Program-made: the position numbers and the translations under genes
Assembly: GCF_004138335.1 (NCBI RefSeq)
Contig: NZ_RYFW01000002.1
Coordinates: forward strand, 1 to 64,000
Reading direction: 5' to 3'
DNA: 64,000 nucleotides
Source of the DNA: Peristeroidobacter agariperforans
GTDB lineage: Bacteria > Pseudomonadota > Gammaproteobacteria > Steroidobacterales > Steroidobacteraceae
The notes under the pieces: model-generated
Told to the model about the DNA's origin: nothing
Database searches by the model: none
Seen by the model: only the letters and a program-made list of their open reading frames with translations
In this document: piece by piece, positions 6,284 through 14,312 of the stretch
Layout: each line of letters starts with the position of its first letter
Position numbering within the stretch: the first letter of the stretch is position 1

Positions 6284-7653
6284 CGGTTGGTGTGCGCGCC
6301 AAAGGACCGGATCGCATCCAGTTCGACTTCGAGTATCAGGGCCGGCGCTACCGGCCCACGCTCAAGCGCATTCCATCCGAGGCCAACCTGCGGCGCGCGC
6401 ACGTCCAACTTAAAGAGATCAAGCGCCGAATCGCGCTCGGAACGTTCGTGTTCGCTGAGGAGTTTCCGGAGTTCCGCGATCTCCATACATTCGCTCCCGT
6501 CGAAGCGCCGCGAACTTGCAACCAAGTCTTCGATGAGTTCATGGTGCACAACGAAGCGCGCATGGCGAAGACGGATCTCGCATTCGCGACGGTGGAGAGC
6601 TATCGAAAGATCCTGGAGTCGACCTGGCGGCCCGCCATCGGCGAGCTGATCTTCGAAGAGGTGAAGTATTCGACGTTGGCGAAGATCATTGATGCGAAAT
6701 TGGAGATCTCGAAGAAGACCCACAACAACATCGTCAGCGTCATCCGCTGCGCGTTCGAGTACGGCTATCGCGATCATCCCGGGAAGAGCAACCCGGCGTC
6801 TGTGCTCAAGTGCTTTCGCCTGACGAAGAAAGATCGCCCGGCCCCGGATCCATTCTCGATTCAAGAGGCCGAAGCGCTGATCGCTGCGATCCACCGTGAT
6901 TGGGGCGAGGCGCAGGGCAACTATGATGAGTTTCGTTTCTTCACGGGCCTGCGTCCCTCGGAGCAATTCGCACTGCTCGTCGAGGATTGCGATCTCGAGC
7001 AGGGCAAGCTCAAGGTCACCAAGGCTCGCGTGATGAACCGCGACAAGGATCGCACCAAGACCGGCGTCGATCGAATCGTCGAGCTATGCCCGCGAGCGCT
7101 CGAAGTCCTCAAGCGCCAACTCGCGTTGAGGGAGCGAATGAAGCAGGCCGGACGAATCAAACACGACCATCTGTTCTTCCGCGCGAATGGCAAACCCTTC
7201 GGGCTTATCAGACATCCCTACGACCGGTGGCGCTGGTCGCTGAGCATGACGGTCAAGGGTCGATACCGCGAACCGTACAACGCCCGCCACTCGTTCGTGA
7301 GCTGGAACCTGATGCTGGGCAAGAATCTGCTGTGGGTCGCCAAGCAGCACGGGCACAGCGTGCAGACGATGCTCGACACGTATGCCACCTGGATCGATGG
7401 CTCCCAGCAGGAGGACATCGAGGCGATCCGGCAGGCCATGGAGAGGAGGCCAGCAACATTGCTCACGGGCCCGGCCGAGCCGACACTAGAGGTCGATCCC
7501 CAAGCGTCTCTTCCGCCCACCCAGCGTTTTGGCACTGGATTGGCACTGGAACCACGCTACGAATGCGTAACTCGCGGAATGTTAAGGGAAATGTATGGTG
7601 GAAAGGGAGGGACTCGAACCCTCGACCCCGGCATTATGAGTGCCGTGCTCTAA
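6265..7653 (+). CDS. tyrosine-type integrase of the mobile element
   Basis: 462 residues. An N-terminal arm-binding region (VRAKGPDRIQFDFEYQGRRY) is followed by a SAM-like core-binding domain and the catalytic domain. Expected catalytic residues are visible: R230 (FFTGLRPSEQ), R341 with H342 replacing the usual H-x-x-R spacing partner (YNARHSFVSW), H364 (KQHGHS) and the nucleophile Y373 (MLDTYATW). The ribosome site for the ATG at 6265 lies inside the excisionase gene. The last ~19 codons (GGTRTLDPGIMSAVL tail) are read from the antisense of the tRNA-Met gene, a common outcome when an element inserts in a tRNA 3' end. After excision the tail would be encoded by the reconstituted attP copy. 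Confidence 0.92.
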   Translation: MGRKSLTVGVRAKGPDRIQFDFEYQGRRYRPTLKRIPSEANLRRAHVQLKEIKRRIALGTFVFAEEFPEFRDLHTFAPVEAPRTCNQVFDEFMVHNEARMAKTDLAFATVESYRKILESTWRPAIGELIFEEVKYSTLAKIIDAKLEISKKTHNNIVSVIRCAFEYGYRDHPGKSNPASVLKCFRLTKKDRPAPDPFSIQEAEALIAAIHRDWGEAQGNYDEFRFFTGLRPSEQFALLVEDCDLEQGKLKVTKARVMNRDKDRTKTGVDRIVELCPRALEVLKRQLALRERMKQAGRIKHDHLFFRANGKPFGLIRHPYDRWRWSLSMTVKGRYREPYNARHSFVSWNLMLGKNLLWVAKQHGHSVQTMLDTYATWIDGSQQEDIEAIRQAMERRPATLLTGPAEPTLEVDPQASLPPTQRFGTGLALEPRYECVTRGMLREMYGGKGGTRTLDPGIMSAVL

Positions 7654-7672
7654 CCGGCTGAGCTACCTTTCC
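7596..7672 (-). tRNA. tRNA-Met (CAT), integration site of the element
   Basis: 77 bases on the minus strand including encoded CCA. Acceptor GGAAAGG/CCTTTCC, D stem GCTC/GAGC with GGTTA in the loop, anticodon stem CGGCA/TGCCG with loop CTCATAA, variable GGGTC-like region, T arm GAGGG-TTCGAGT-CCCTC, discriminator A, then CCA. Anticodon CAT with the GGGGTC variable region fits elongator tRNA-Met; an Ile2 (lysidine-modified CAT) tRNA cannot be fully excluded, but the C29-G41 and C4-G69 isoleucine determinants are absent. The integrase frame ends inside it, so its 3' part is the attachment core. Confidence 0.93.
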
Positions 7673-7919
7673 AAGCCGTTTTCCGCCAGTGGGGCCGCGC
7701 GAATGGCGGTTCCCGGGAAGCGGGGGCGGCGATTCTCCAGGGGGGCGTCCGGGGTGTCAAGACGAGCGGCCGGGGAATGCGCCTTCTGGGGCGAAAATGC
7801 CGGCTTTGCCTCATAACCGCAGCGAACGCTGCGCCGGGGAGCGCCTGTCCAGGTCGCTTCCCATCGCTTTTCCGCAAGGTTGGTTTGCTACAGTCCCCGC
7901 GTTCAAGGGGGGTAGGTCC

Positions 7920-8693
7920 ATGAGTAACAGCCAGCGATTTTCAGTGCGGGGCAAAGTTGTGTTGATCACCGGCGCGTCGAGCGGCTTCGGCGCTCATTTC
8001 GCGCGCGTGCTGGCGAGTGAAGGGGCGAAGGTGGGATTGGCTGCCCGCCGGGTGGACGCACTGGAGTCGATCGCGGCGCAGATTCGCGAAGCGGGCGGGG
8101 TGGCTGCGACGACGAAGCTCGATGTGGCTGACAGCGCATCGGTGCGGCAGGCGGTGCAAGCGATCGAGCAAGCATTGGGGCGCATCGATGTGCTCGTCAA
8201 TAACTCGGGTGTGTCGATTGGCAAGCCGTTGCTGGAGCAGACCGAGGAAGATTTCGATGCCGTGTTGAATGTGAATCTGCGCGGCGCGTTTCTGGTTGCT
8301 ACCGAGGTGGCGCGGCGGATGAAAGCTGGCGGCAAGGGCGGCAGCATCATCAATATCGAATCTATTTTGAGCTTCAGGCAGGCCGGGCAGATCGCGCCGT
8401 ACGCCGCATCGAAAGCGGGGCTCACTCAGCTCACGAGATCGATGGCGTTGGAGCTCGCGCGTTACAAGATTCGCGTGAATGGCATCGCGCCGGGATATTT
8501 CGCGACCGACATCAACAAAGAATTTTTCGATACCGATGGGGGCCTGGCGATGATCAAGCGCATGCCGTCGCGACGGCTCGGCGAGCTCGAAGAGCTGGAG
8601 GGGCCGCTGCTGCTGCTGGCCTCGGATGCGTCGAGTTATATGAGTGGCGCCACTGTCGTGGTCGACGGCGGCCATCTCAGCAGCAATCTCTAA
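7920..8693 (+). CDS. SDR-family NAD(P)-dependent oxidoreductase
   Basis: 257 residues from the ATG at 7920; an upstream in-frame extension to 7689 overlaps sequence beside the tRNA and lacks family similarity. The Rossmann nucleotide motif TGASSGFG is near residue 18, the NNSG structural motif follows (DVLVNNSGVS), and the catalytic Ser and Y-x3-K (YAASKAG) are in place. The C-terminus ends GATVVVDGGHLSSNL, as in classical SDRs of the FabG/gluconate dehydrogenase type. The substrate cannot be told from sequence. It is the first chromosomal gene beyond the integrated element and has no evident operon partner. Confidence 0.88.
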   Translation: MSNSQRFSVRGKVVLITGASSGFGAHFARVLASEGAKVGLAARRVDALESIAAQIREAGGVAATTKLDVADSASVRQAVQAIEQALGRIDVLVNNSGVSIGKPLLEQTEEDFDAVLNVNLRGAFLVATEVARRMKAGGKGGSIINIESILSFRQAGQIAPYAASKAGLTQLTRSMALELARYKIRVNGIAPGYFATDINKEFFDTDGGLAMIKRMPSRRLGELEELEGPLLLLASDASSYMSGATVVVDGGHLSSNL

Positions 8694-9082
8694 AGATCGT
8701 TCCTCGCTCGAGAGAGCGGGCCGTCCCTGCCTTGTGAGTTCGGCAGCGTCGATCAGTAACGCTGGAGTTGTTCTGGATGTCCGTAAAGGCGGTCTCGTTG
8801 AAGTTGACCTCGCCGATCGTCTCAGCGGAGGCGCTCATACTCATCCGCTGCGGCGTTGCTCGTGTCCTGCTTTGCGGCGGATAACGAGCCGACGTACAGG
8901 CGCGTCAAGCGCGGCCCATCGAGAGCGGCGTCCGCGGCCACAATTCGCCACATTCCTTCGCTGCCTCGCCATAGCGCACCACGGATTGCGTCCGCATCCG
9001 GGCCTTGAATAGCACTCACGGGCAAACGTCACCCGCCTCCCACGAGGGGAGCAACGACGGGGGTTCGATGAGGAGCGCGACT
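8694..9082. other. intergenic region with a possible gene remnant
   Basis: About 390 bases. On the minus strand, 8822-9025 is open for 67 codons with fairly coding-like codon use (MWRIVAADAALDGPRLTRLY...), but it has no clear ribosome site and no family I recognise. It may be a decayed gene. The final bases contain the AGGAG of the next gene. Confidence 0.4.
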
Positions 9083-9787
9083 ATGTTCAAGAAAGTGTTG
9101 GTTACTGCGGTGGCCCTGGCGATGAGTGCGGGTGCGGCTCACGCGGGTGAAAAGAACAAGTTCACGAAGGAAGAAGGCGTCGGCATGTTCAGCGGCGCGG
9201 CGGCGGGCGCCATCGTCGGTGGCCCGATCGGTGCGGCGGTGGGCTTCATGTTCGGCGGCATTCTCGGCGACAGCGTCGGCACGGCGAATCGTGCGCAGTT
9301 GCACGCCAAGCAGGTGGAAGAGCAGTCGCAGAAGCTCGAGCAGGAGTTGATCGACACGCGCATCGCGCTGGCCAAGGCCAGCGAGCGTACCGGTGGCGAT
9401 GAAATGCTCGACGCGCTGGCGCAGCGGCTGCACGCCGATGTGTTGTTCCGTACGAACGACGCGAGTATGGATGCCGATGTGGTGAGCAAGCTGGAGGACC
9501 TCGGCAAGCTGCTCGCGCTGCACGGTGAGTTGGAAGTGCAGCTGCACGGTTTCGCCGATCCGCGCGGCAAGTCCGAGAAGAATCTCGAGCTGTCGCTGGA
9601 GCGTGCGAATGCAGTGCGGGAGGCTTTGATTCGTGGCGGTGCTGCGCCGGAGCAGATTCAGTTGTCTGCTCATGGCTCGGATCTGACTACGGCGCCGCAA
9701 GGAGATCTCGAGGCGTATGCGTGGGAGCGTCGGGTGAGTCTATCCATCCGCCCCACAGCCACCTCTGCGGTGGCTCGTAACGAGTGA
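9083..9787 (+). CDS. OmpA-family outer-membrane-associated protein with glycine zipper
   Basis: 234 residues from the ATG at 9083, chosen because AGGAG (9071-9075) is ideally placed. The signal peptide MFKKVLVTAVALAMSAGAAHA is cleaved before GEKNKF. A glycine-zipper segment follows (GAAAGAIVGGPIGAAVGFMF, ~residues 35-65), then a coiled region, then an OmpA-C-like peptidoglycan-binding domain (LHGFADPRGK, ANAVREALIRGGA, RRVSLSI). The role is likely envelope anchoring to peptidoglycan. It resembles the sortase-associated PdsO proteins in layout, but no sortase gene is adjacent, so that name is not used. A strong terminator follows. Confidence 0.82.
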   Translation: MFKKVLVTAVALAMSAGAAHAGEKNKFTKEEGVGMFSGAAAGAIVGGPIGAAVGFMFGGILGDSVGTANRAQLHAKQVEEQSQKLEQELIDTRIALAKASERTGGDEMLDALAQRLHADVLFRTNDASMDADVVSKLEDLGKLLALHGELEVQLHGFADPRGKSEKNLELSLERANAVREALIRGGAAPEQIQLSAHGSDLTTAPQGDLEAYAWERRVSLSIRPTATSAVARNE

Positions 9788-9799
9788 TGCTCGTGTATA

Positions 9800-9832
9800 C
9801 GGCCGGTGGCCCAGGCCACCGGCCGCTTTCTT
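9800..9832 (+). terminator. intrinsic terminator after the OmpA-like gene
   Basis: CGGCCGGTGGC (9800-9810) pairs perfectly with GCCACCGGCCG (9815-9825) around a CCAG loop, followed by CTTTCTT. It starts 12 bases after the stop codon. Confidence 0.85.
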
Positions 9833-9909
9833 CACGACATTTGCAGTAGCCATGACCTCTGTCACCTTCTACAGTCCGGGTTCCTGAAATGTGTTTAGCG
9901 AGCATCGTA

Positions 9910-10278
9910 ATGTCCGAAATCGCCAGTTCGTTGATCGTGGACTTCGGTGCGACCGCTCCCGAGACCACGCACTCCAAGCCGCCCGCCGATCGTTTGATCG
10001 CCGGCCATCCCGAACAGGTCGCGCGCAACTACTTCAGCGACAGCACCGGCCGCTTTTTCGCAGGTGTCTGGGAGAGCACGCCAGGGAAGTGGCGGGTTCG
10101 TTATTCTGAAAACGAGTTCTGCTATATCACCCGCGGCCGCGTGCGCATCGAGCACGAATCGGGCCGCGGCTGGACGTTCTCCGCCGGGGCCTCGTTCGTC
10201 ATTCCTGCTGGGTTCGCCGGGGTATGGGAGGTGCTCGAGCCTACCGCCAAGCTGTATGTGATTTACGAGCCGGCTTAG
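9910..10278 (+). CDS. cupin-domain protein (DUF861/EutQ-like)
   Basis: 122 residues from ATG 9910; an alternative in-frame ATG at 9889 adds seven residues. The sequence fits the small Cupin_3 family: GVWESTPGKWRVRYSENEFC, then GRVRIEHESGRGWTFSAG, then a FVIPAGFAGVWEV strand pair. These proteins adopt a single beta-barrel and often act as ethanolamine-utilisation or uncharacterised sugar/amine-related enzymes. Metal-binding His residues of canonical cupins are mostly absent, as is usual for this subfamily. It stands alone between two terminator-bounded genes. The specific reaction is unknown. Confidence 0.8.
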   Translation: MSEIASSLIVDFGATAPETTHSKPPADRLIAGHPEQVARNYFSDSTGRFFAGVWESTPGKWRVRYSENEFCYITRGRVRIEHESGRGWTFSAGASFVIPAGFAGVWEVLEPTAKLYVIYEPA

Positions 10279-10515
10279 TGCAGGGCATCCGAGCGCTGCT
10301 CCAATCTGGGGCGGTCTGCCCCATCTGCGGGCACTAGCAGCGATTCTCGACTCCGAGTCTTCGGTATACAGGCCCGCGCCAATGCTGGGCTGTGAGGTGA
10401 GGGCGGCCACTCTGGGCGCCCTGGCATGCTTGCTGCATTATGACTTCGTGGACGCGCTTGTGGCTTTTCTGCCGCAGCTTGGCGGGAATCTGGCCGACTA
10501 AAGTAAACTCTAACC

Positions 10516-10535
10516 ACATGCCGGGCTCGGCATGT
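10516..10535 (+). promoter_or_regulatory. hairpin in the porin leader
   Basis: ACATGCCG (10516-10523) and CGGCATGT (10528-10535) pair perfectly around GGCT, followed by TTCTTTCT, 28 bases before the porin ATG. It could act as an attenuator, as the end of an upstream transcript, or as an mRNA-stabilising stem. Confidence 0.5.
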
Positions 10536-10562
10536 TTCTTTCTCACCACAAAGGGGAGACCC

Positions 10563-11267
10563 ATGCGAAATTTCAGGATTCTGGCGGCACTCGGGTTGCT
10601 CGGGGCGGCGACGGTGGCCAACGCCGGTGTGTCATCGACCTGGACATTGACCAACGACTACGACTTCCGCGGCAACTCTCAGTCGGCCAAGGATCCTGCA
10701 GTCCAAGGCAGCGTCGACTATGCCGCGGATAGCGGCTGGTACCTCGGCGCCTGGGGCAGCAACGTGGATTTCGGCGCAGCCGATGTCGACCTCGAAGTCG
10801 ACCTGTACACCGGCTTTGCCGGCGAAAGCGAAGGCGGTCTCGGCTACGACGTGGGCGTCGTGTACTACGCCTATCCTGACGAAAGCGACTTCAATTATTT
10901 CGAAGCCTACGGCAGCGTCAGCAAGGACTGGTTCAAGGGCAAGCTGTGGTTCTCGAACGATTTCGGCGGCGACAGCACGCCGGGCGATACCGAGGGCTTC
11001 TACCTGGAAGCCAACGGCACGTTCCCGCTGCCGCAGAATTTCTCGGTCCTGGCGCACGTCGGTTACAGCTGGGGCGACTACTGGGACGCCATTGGCGACG
11101 AGACGATCGACTACTCGCTCGGCGTTGGCTACACGATCAACCAGTTCAACCTGGCATTGAAATACGTCGACACCGATACCGATGCGGTCGTCCGCGACGA
11201 CGTGTTCAACAACGAAGGCCGCGTGATCTTCACGATCGCCACCACCTTCCCGTGGAGCGCTGACTGA
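10563..11267 (+). CDS. TorF-family putative porin
   Basis: 234 residues from ATG 10563 with GGGGAGA ahead of it. The signal peptide MRNFRILAALGLLGAATVANA is cleaved before GVSSTWTLTNDYDFRG. The mature part is a run of alternating amphipathic beta strands rich in Asp, Gly and aromatic residues (WYLGAWGSNVDFG, YDVGVVYYAYPDESDFNYFE, YSLGVGYTINQFNLALKY), ending on a C-terminal aromatic-rich strand. This matches the TorF (TIGR02001/Gcw_chp) family of outer-membrane beta-barrels in proteobacteria, whose substrate is not established. It is monocistronic, bounded by a leader hairpin and a terminator. Confidence 0.88.
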   Translation: MRNFRILAALGLLGAATVANAGVSSTWTLTNDYDFRGNSQSAKDPAVQGSVDYAADSGWYLGAWGSNVDFGAADVDLEVDLYTGFAGESEGGLGYDVGVVYYAYPDESDFNYFEAYGSVSKDWFKGKLWFSNDFGGDSTPGDTEGFYLEANGTFPLPQNFSVLAHVGYSWGDYWDAIGDETIDYSLGVGYTINQFNLALKYVDTDTDAVVRDDVFNNEGRVIFTIATTFPWSAD

Positions 11268-11302
11268 TCGACAGCCCCTCGCTGAGGTTGGTTTGAAACA
11301 AG

Positions 11303-11333
11303 AGCCCCGCATGCAAGTGCGGGGCTTTTCTTT
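11303..11333 (+). terminator. intrinsic terminator after the porin gene
   Basis: AGCCCCGCA (11303-11311) pairs with TGCGGGGCT (11318-11326) around TGCAAG, followed by TTTTCTTT. Its end overlaps the stop codon of the convergent GGDEF-EAL gene. Confidence 0.9.
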
Positions 11334-14232
11334 ATGCGCTCGCCGAGCGGTTCGGCGCTGTGGGCAATTGTTTGATGACGGCGGCAACCGCGTTGGGCTT
11401 GGAGAGCAGCACCAGCTCTTGCGCGCGCTGCGCGGCGTTGGCCATAGCCGTGAACACCTGGTCCATCGCGACCGGTCGCGACAGCAGATAGCCTTGCAGC
11501 GAGAGATTCTTACAGCCGAGGAAGCGCTCGAACTGCTCGGCCCGTTCCAAGCCTTCGGCGGTCACTTGCAGGCCCAGGCCGTTGCACATATCGATCATGG
11601 CGCGAACGATGGAACGCGACCGCGCGTTCGTATCGATGCTTTCGATGAGGCTGCGATCGAGTTTGACCCGCGTCAGCGGCAAGCGCTCCAGTGAAGACAG
11701 TGATGAATAGCCTGTGCCGAAATCATCGAGCGCAATCGCAATGCCTAGCGCACGCAAGCGATGCAGCTGCTCGATCGTAGATCGTCCCGTTTGCAGCACC
11801 GACTCGGTCAGCTCGATCTCGATACAACGGGACGGCACATCGAATTCGGCGAGCAGTTCGCGCACGCGATCGACGAATCGATAATCCAGCAGCTGTCGCG
11901 GCGAGACGTTGATCGCCACACGCGCCTGCGGCCACGGACCGCGATGCCACTCGGCCGCCGCACGAATCGCGGTACGTAACACCCAATCGCTGATCTCGAT
12001 GATGAGCCCGGATTCTTCGGCGACGTTCAGGAACTCGCCGGGCGGGATATAGCGGCCATCGGGCGTGCGCCAGCGGATCAGCGCTTCGACCAGCTGCGTC
12101 TGCAGATCTTCGATGCCCACTTCGGGCTGGAAGAACAGTTCGAACTCGTCGCGCTCGATCGCGCGGCGCAGGTCCTGCTCGACGCGGAATTTGTTGGAGG
12201 CCCGAGCCAGCAGCTCTGGTGTGAACATGCTCGCGCGGCCGCGACCCAAAGCCTTCGTGTGGAATAGCGCGGTGTCCGCTGCGATCAGCAACGCTTCGGC
12301 GTCCTGCTCATGATCGGGATAAATGCTGGCGCCGACGCTCACGCCGATGATCAACTCCCGGCCGTCCACATCGATCGGCGTCTGGAACTCTCGAATGATT
12401 TGCTCGCTCGCGGCGCGGATCTGCTCGAGATCGCGCGCGTCTTCGCAGATGACAGTGAACTCATCGCCGCCCAGGCGAGCTGCGAATCCCAGCGGCTGAG
12501 CGGCGGTCTGCAATCGTTGCGCGATCCCGCGCAGGACGCGGTCGCCGAACGAGTGGCCGATGCTGTCGTTGATGTTCTTGAAATTGTCCACGTCGAGGAA
12601 CAACACGCCGACGCGGCGGTTCGTCTGCGAGGCGCGCTTCAGGCTCGCATTCAGCAGTTTGAACAGTTGCCGTCGGTTGGGCAGGCCGGTCAGCGGATCG
12701 ACTTCCGCCAGTTCCTGGAGTTGGCGCGTGCGCTCGGCGACTTTCTCTTCGAGCTGATGGTGCGCGTCGAGTGCGGCGACCTGAGCCTGGCTCAAGCGCT
12801 CGGCCATGTTGTTGAAGGCAACAGCGAGCGAGTCGAGCTCCTTGATACCGCCGCGCACGACACGAGCGTCGGGTTCGCCGGCCGCGATTTTTTCCGAGGC
12901 GGCGATCAAGCGCCGCACCGGAAGCACGACGCTGCGTACGGTAGCGATCGAGATCCACAAGAGCAGCACGAGAACGGCGATGCTGATCCATGCGACGACG
13001 GCGCGGCTTGACTCCTCGGCCTCCGAGAGCATTGTCGGAGTCATAGTGGACACAGCGCCGGTGCTCACTGGCTGTGCCGGCGCAGTTGCCTCAACAGGTG
13101 CTGTCTGTCGTACCGCATCCTCAGTGAGAGGCGCGGCCGCTGCATCGACAGTCGCCGTGCGTGACGGTTGCGCTTTGGGCTGGACAGCTGGCTCCTTCGG
13201 CATCCGCGCCAGCAGTTTGTTTCGTTGAGCGACGAAACTGTTGGCGGTGGTCGTCAAATCCTGATGTGTCTTCACCAGCGCCACGCGCAGCGTAGTCAGC
13301 CTGACGAAGTCCCTCTCCATCTCCGCAAACCACTCATCGCTCTCGGCACGCCGCAGACTCTTGGCATTGTCTTGTAATGACTGCGCGAAAGCAGTTTCTG
13401 CTTTGCCGATGCGATCGTAGACCTCCGGCGCCGAGCTGAAAGAGCGCACGGCGGCGGCAAAGCTGTCGCGCAGCCCGCTCAAGCTGGTGTTGAGTTGTAC
13501 GAGCGATTGCCGGGCGACCACGCGTCCGAAAATCTTGAACGCACCGTCGAGCGACGCATTCACGCGCCCGTTCATCTGCTCCAGCGTTTCCGAATATTCG
13601 CGCAGCAGCTGGCGACGATCCTGCGCCAGCTGGATCCAACGCTCAGCGTTGCGCTTGTGCTGTTGGATCGTGGTCGGAACGGATTTGTAAGAGCGATTGC
13701 CTAGTGCTTGCGCGCGCTCCATGAACTGCGCGGTCACGCGGTCCACTTCTTTGCCGAACTGGCGATAGCGGGCTTGAGCTTCGACCGAGCTGGACTGCAC
13801 CGCCGAGTAGACCGACTCGTCGAAACGTTCGATGCTGCGGATCAGCTCATCGCCCGACAGCGTTTCGACGGGCGCGGGAGTCTCGATAACAGGTGCAGCG
13901 GCCGCGACCACCTCAGTGACAGGCTTGGGCGGCGCCGGAGTCGCGACAACGATCGGGGGAGCGACGATCGCAGCGCTGCGCTCGGCGATGAAGTTTGCGG
14001 CGGCGGCGAGCACCGCGACGCTGGCGAACGCGACCATCAATCGCGTCGAAATACTCCATGACGAGAACAGGCCGGCGACGGCGAGTCTCGTACGCACAGC
14101 GGCGAGCCACTGGCGCAATTCACGGATCGATCGAAAATAACCCACGTTGATCTGGACGCCGAGAGCAGCTCTACCTTGGCAGTACCGTAGTCTGCGAAGC
14201 ACAGCTGCGACTATCCATGAGCGGATGCTCAA
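11332..14232 (-). CDS. membrane-bound GGDEF-EAL cyclic-di-GMP enzyme with HAMP
   Basis: Up to 966 residues from a TTG at 14232; an in-frame GTG at 14145 would remove 29 residues and is equally plausible, since neither has a strong ribosome site. A first TM segment (LMVAFASVAVLAAAANFIAE, ~63-85) is followed by a ~300-residue helical periplasmic sensor, a second TM (VVAWISIAVLVLLLWISIAT) and a HAMP domain. The GGDEF motif (RLGGDEF, ~588) is intact, as is the EAL domain: EALIRW (~716), NVSPRQL, ELTESVL, DDFGTGYSSL, VKLDRS and TAEGLE. Both cyclase and phosphodiesterase chemistry are therefore possible. No RxxD inhibitory site was confirmed. The gene stands alone. Confidence 0.9.
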   Translation of the reverse strand: MSIRSWIVAAVLRRLRYCQGRAALGVQINVGYFRSIRELRQWLAAVRTRLAVAGLFSSWSISTRLMVAFASVAVLAAAANFIAERSAAIVAPPIVVATPAPPKPVTEVVAAAAPVIETPAPVETLSGDELIRSIERFDESVYSAVQSSSVEAQARYRQFGKEVDRVTAQFMERAQALGNRSYKSVPTTIQQHKRNAERWIQLAQDRRQLLREYSETLEQMNGRVNASLDGAFKIFGRVVARQSLVQLNTSLSGLRDSFAAAVRSFSSAPEVYDRIGKAETAFAQSLQDNAKSLRRAESDEWFAEMERDFVRLTTLRVALVKTHQDLTTTANSFVAQRNKLLARMPKEPAVQPKAQPSRTATVDAAAAPLTEDAVRQTAPVEATAPAQPVSTGAVSTMTPTMLSEAEESSRAVVAWISIAVLVLLLWISIATVRSVVLPVRRLIAASEKIAAGEPDARVVRGGIKELDSLAVAFNNMAERLSQAQVAALDAHHQLEEKVAERTRQLQELAEVDPLTGLPNRRQLFKLLNASLKRASQTNRRVGVLFLDVDNFKNINDSIGHSFGDRVLRGIAQRLQTAAQPLGFAARLGGDEFTVICEDARDLEQIRAASEQIIREFQTPIDVDGRELIIGVSVGASIYPDHEQDAEALLIAADTALFHTKALGRGRASMFTPELLARASNKFRVEQDLRRAIERDEFELFFQPEVGIEDLQTQLVEALIRWRTPDGRYIPPGEFLNVAEESGLIIEISDWVLRTAIRAAAEWHRGPWPQARVAINVSPRQLLDYRFVDRVRELLAEFDVPSRCIEIELTESVLQTGRSTIEQLHRLRALGIAIALDDFGTGYSSLSSLERLPLTRVKLDRSLIESIDTNARSRSIVRAMIDMCNGLGLQVTAEGLERAEQFERFLGCKNLSLQGYLLSRPVAMDQVFTAMANAAQRAQELVLLSKPNAVAAVIKQLPTAPNRSASA

Positions 14233-14279
14233 TTTGAGCGATGCATCTCATCCTTGAGAAGTCGTTGCATCCGAGGGTT

Positions 14280-14300
14280 GCGCTCGCCCGAAGCGAGCGC
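14280..14300 (-). terminator. hairpin downstream of the aminotransferase gene
   Basis: GCGCTCGC/GCGAGCGC pair perfectly around CCGAA (TTCGG on the minus strand). The hairpin lies 12 bases past the aminotransferase stop. No U-run follows, so it may stabilise the mRNA end or act with Rho. Confidence 0.45.
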
Positions 14301-14312
14301 GTAGGCCAGGGC

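Larger units (their letters stand above)
1..7653. mobile_element. right part of an integrative mobilizable element inserted at tRNA-Met
   Basis: The segment holds an integrase and an excisionase directly beside a tRNA 3' end, an XRE regulator with palindromic sites, a relaxase, and accessory genes of lower GC than the chromosome to the right. A relaxase without visible type IV secretion genes suggests a mobilizable rather than self-transmissible element, but the left end is outside the window, so an ICE is not excluded. The right boundary is inferred to lie inside the tRNA 3' part (7596-7672). The matching att copy should lie to the left of the window. Everything from 7673 onward reads as ordinary chromosome. 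Confidence 0.8.

Noticed and set aside
8822-9025. 67-codon minus-strand frame
   Set aside because: Codon use looks fairly coding-like, but there is no ribosome site, family or partner; kept only as a note on a possible remnant.
9083-9787. Naming the OmpA-like protein PdsO
   Set aside because: Layout is similar, but no sortase or proteobacterial sortase-system genes are adjacent.
14145-14232. Fixing the GGDEF-EAL start at the GTG 14145
   Set aside because: Neither the TTG at 14232 nor this GTG has a clear ribosome site, so the choice is left open.
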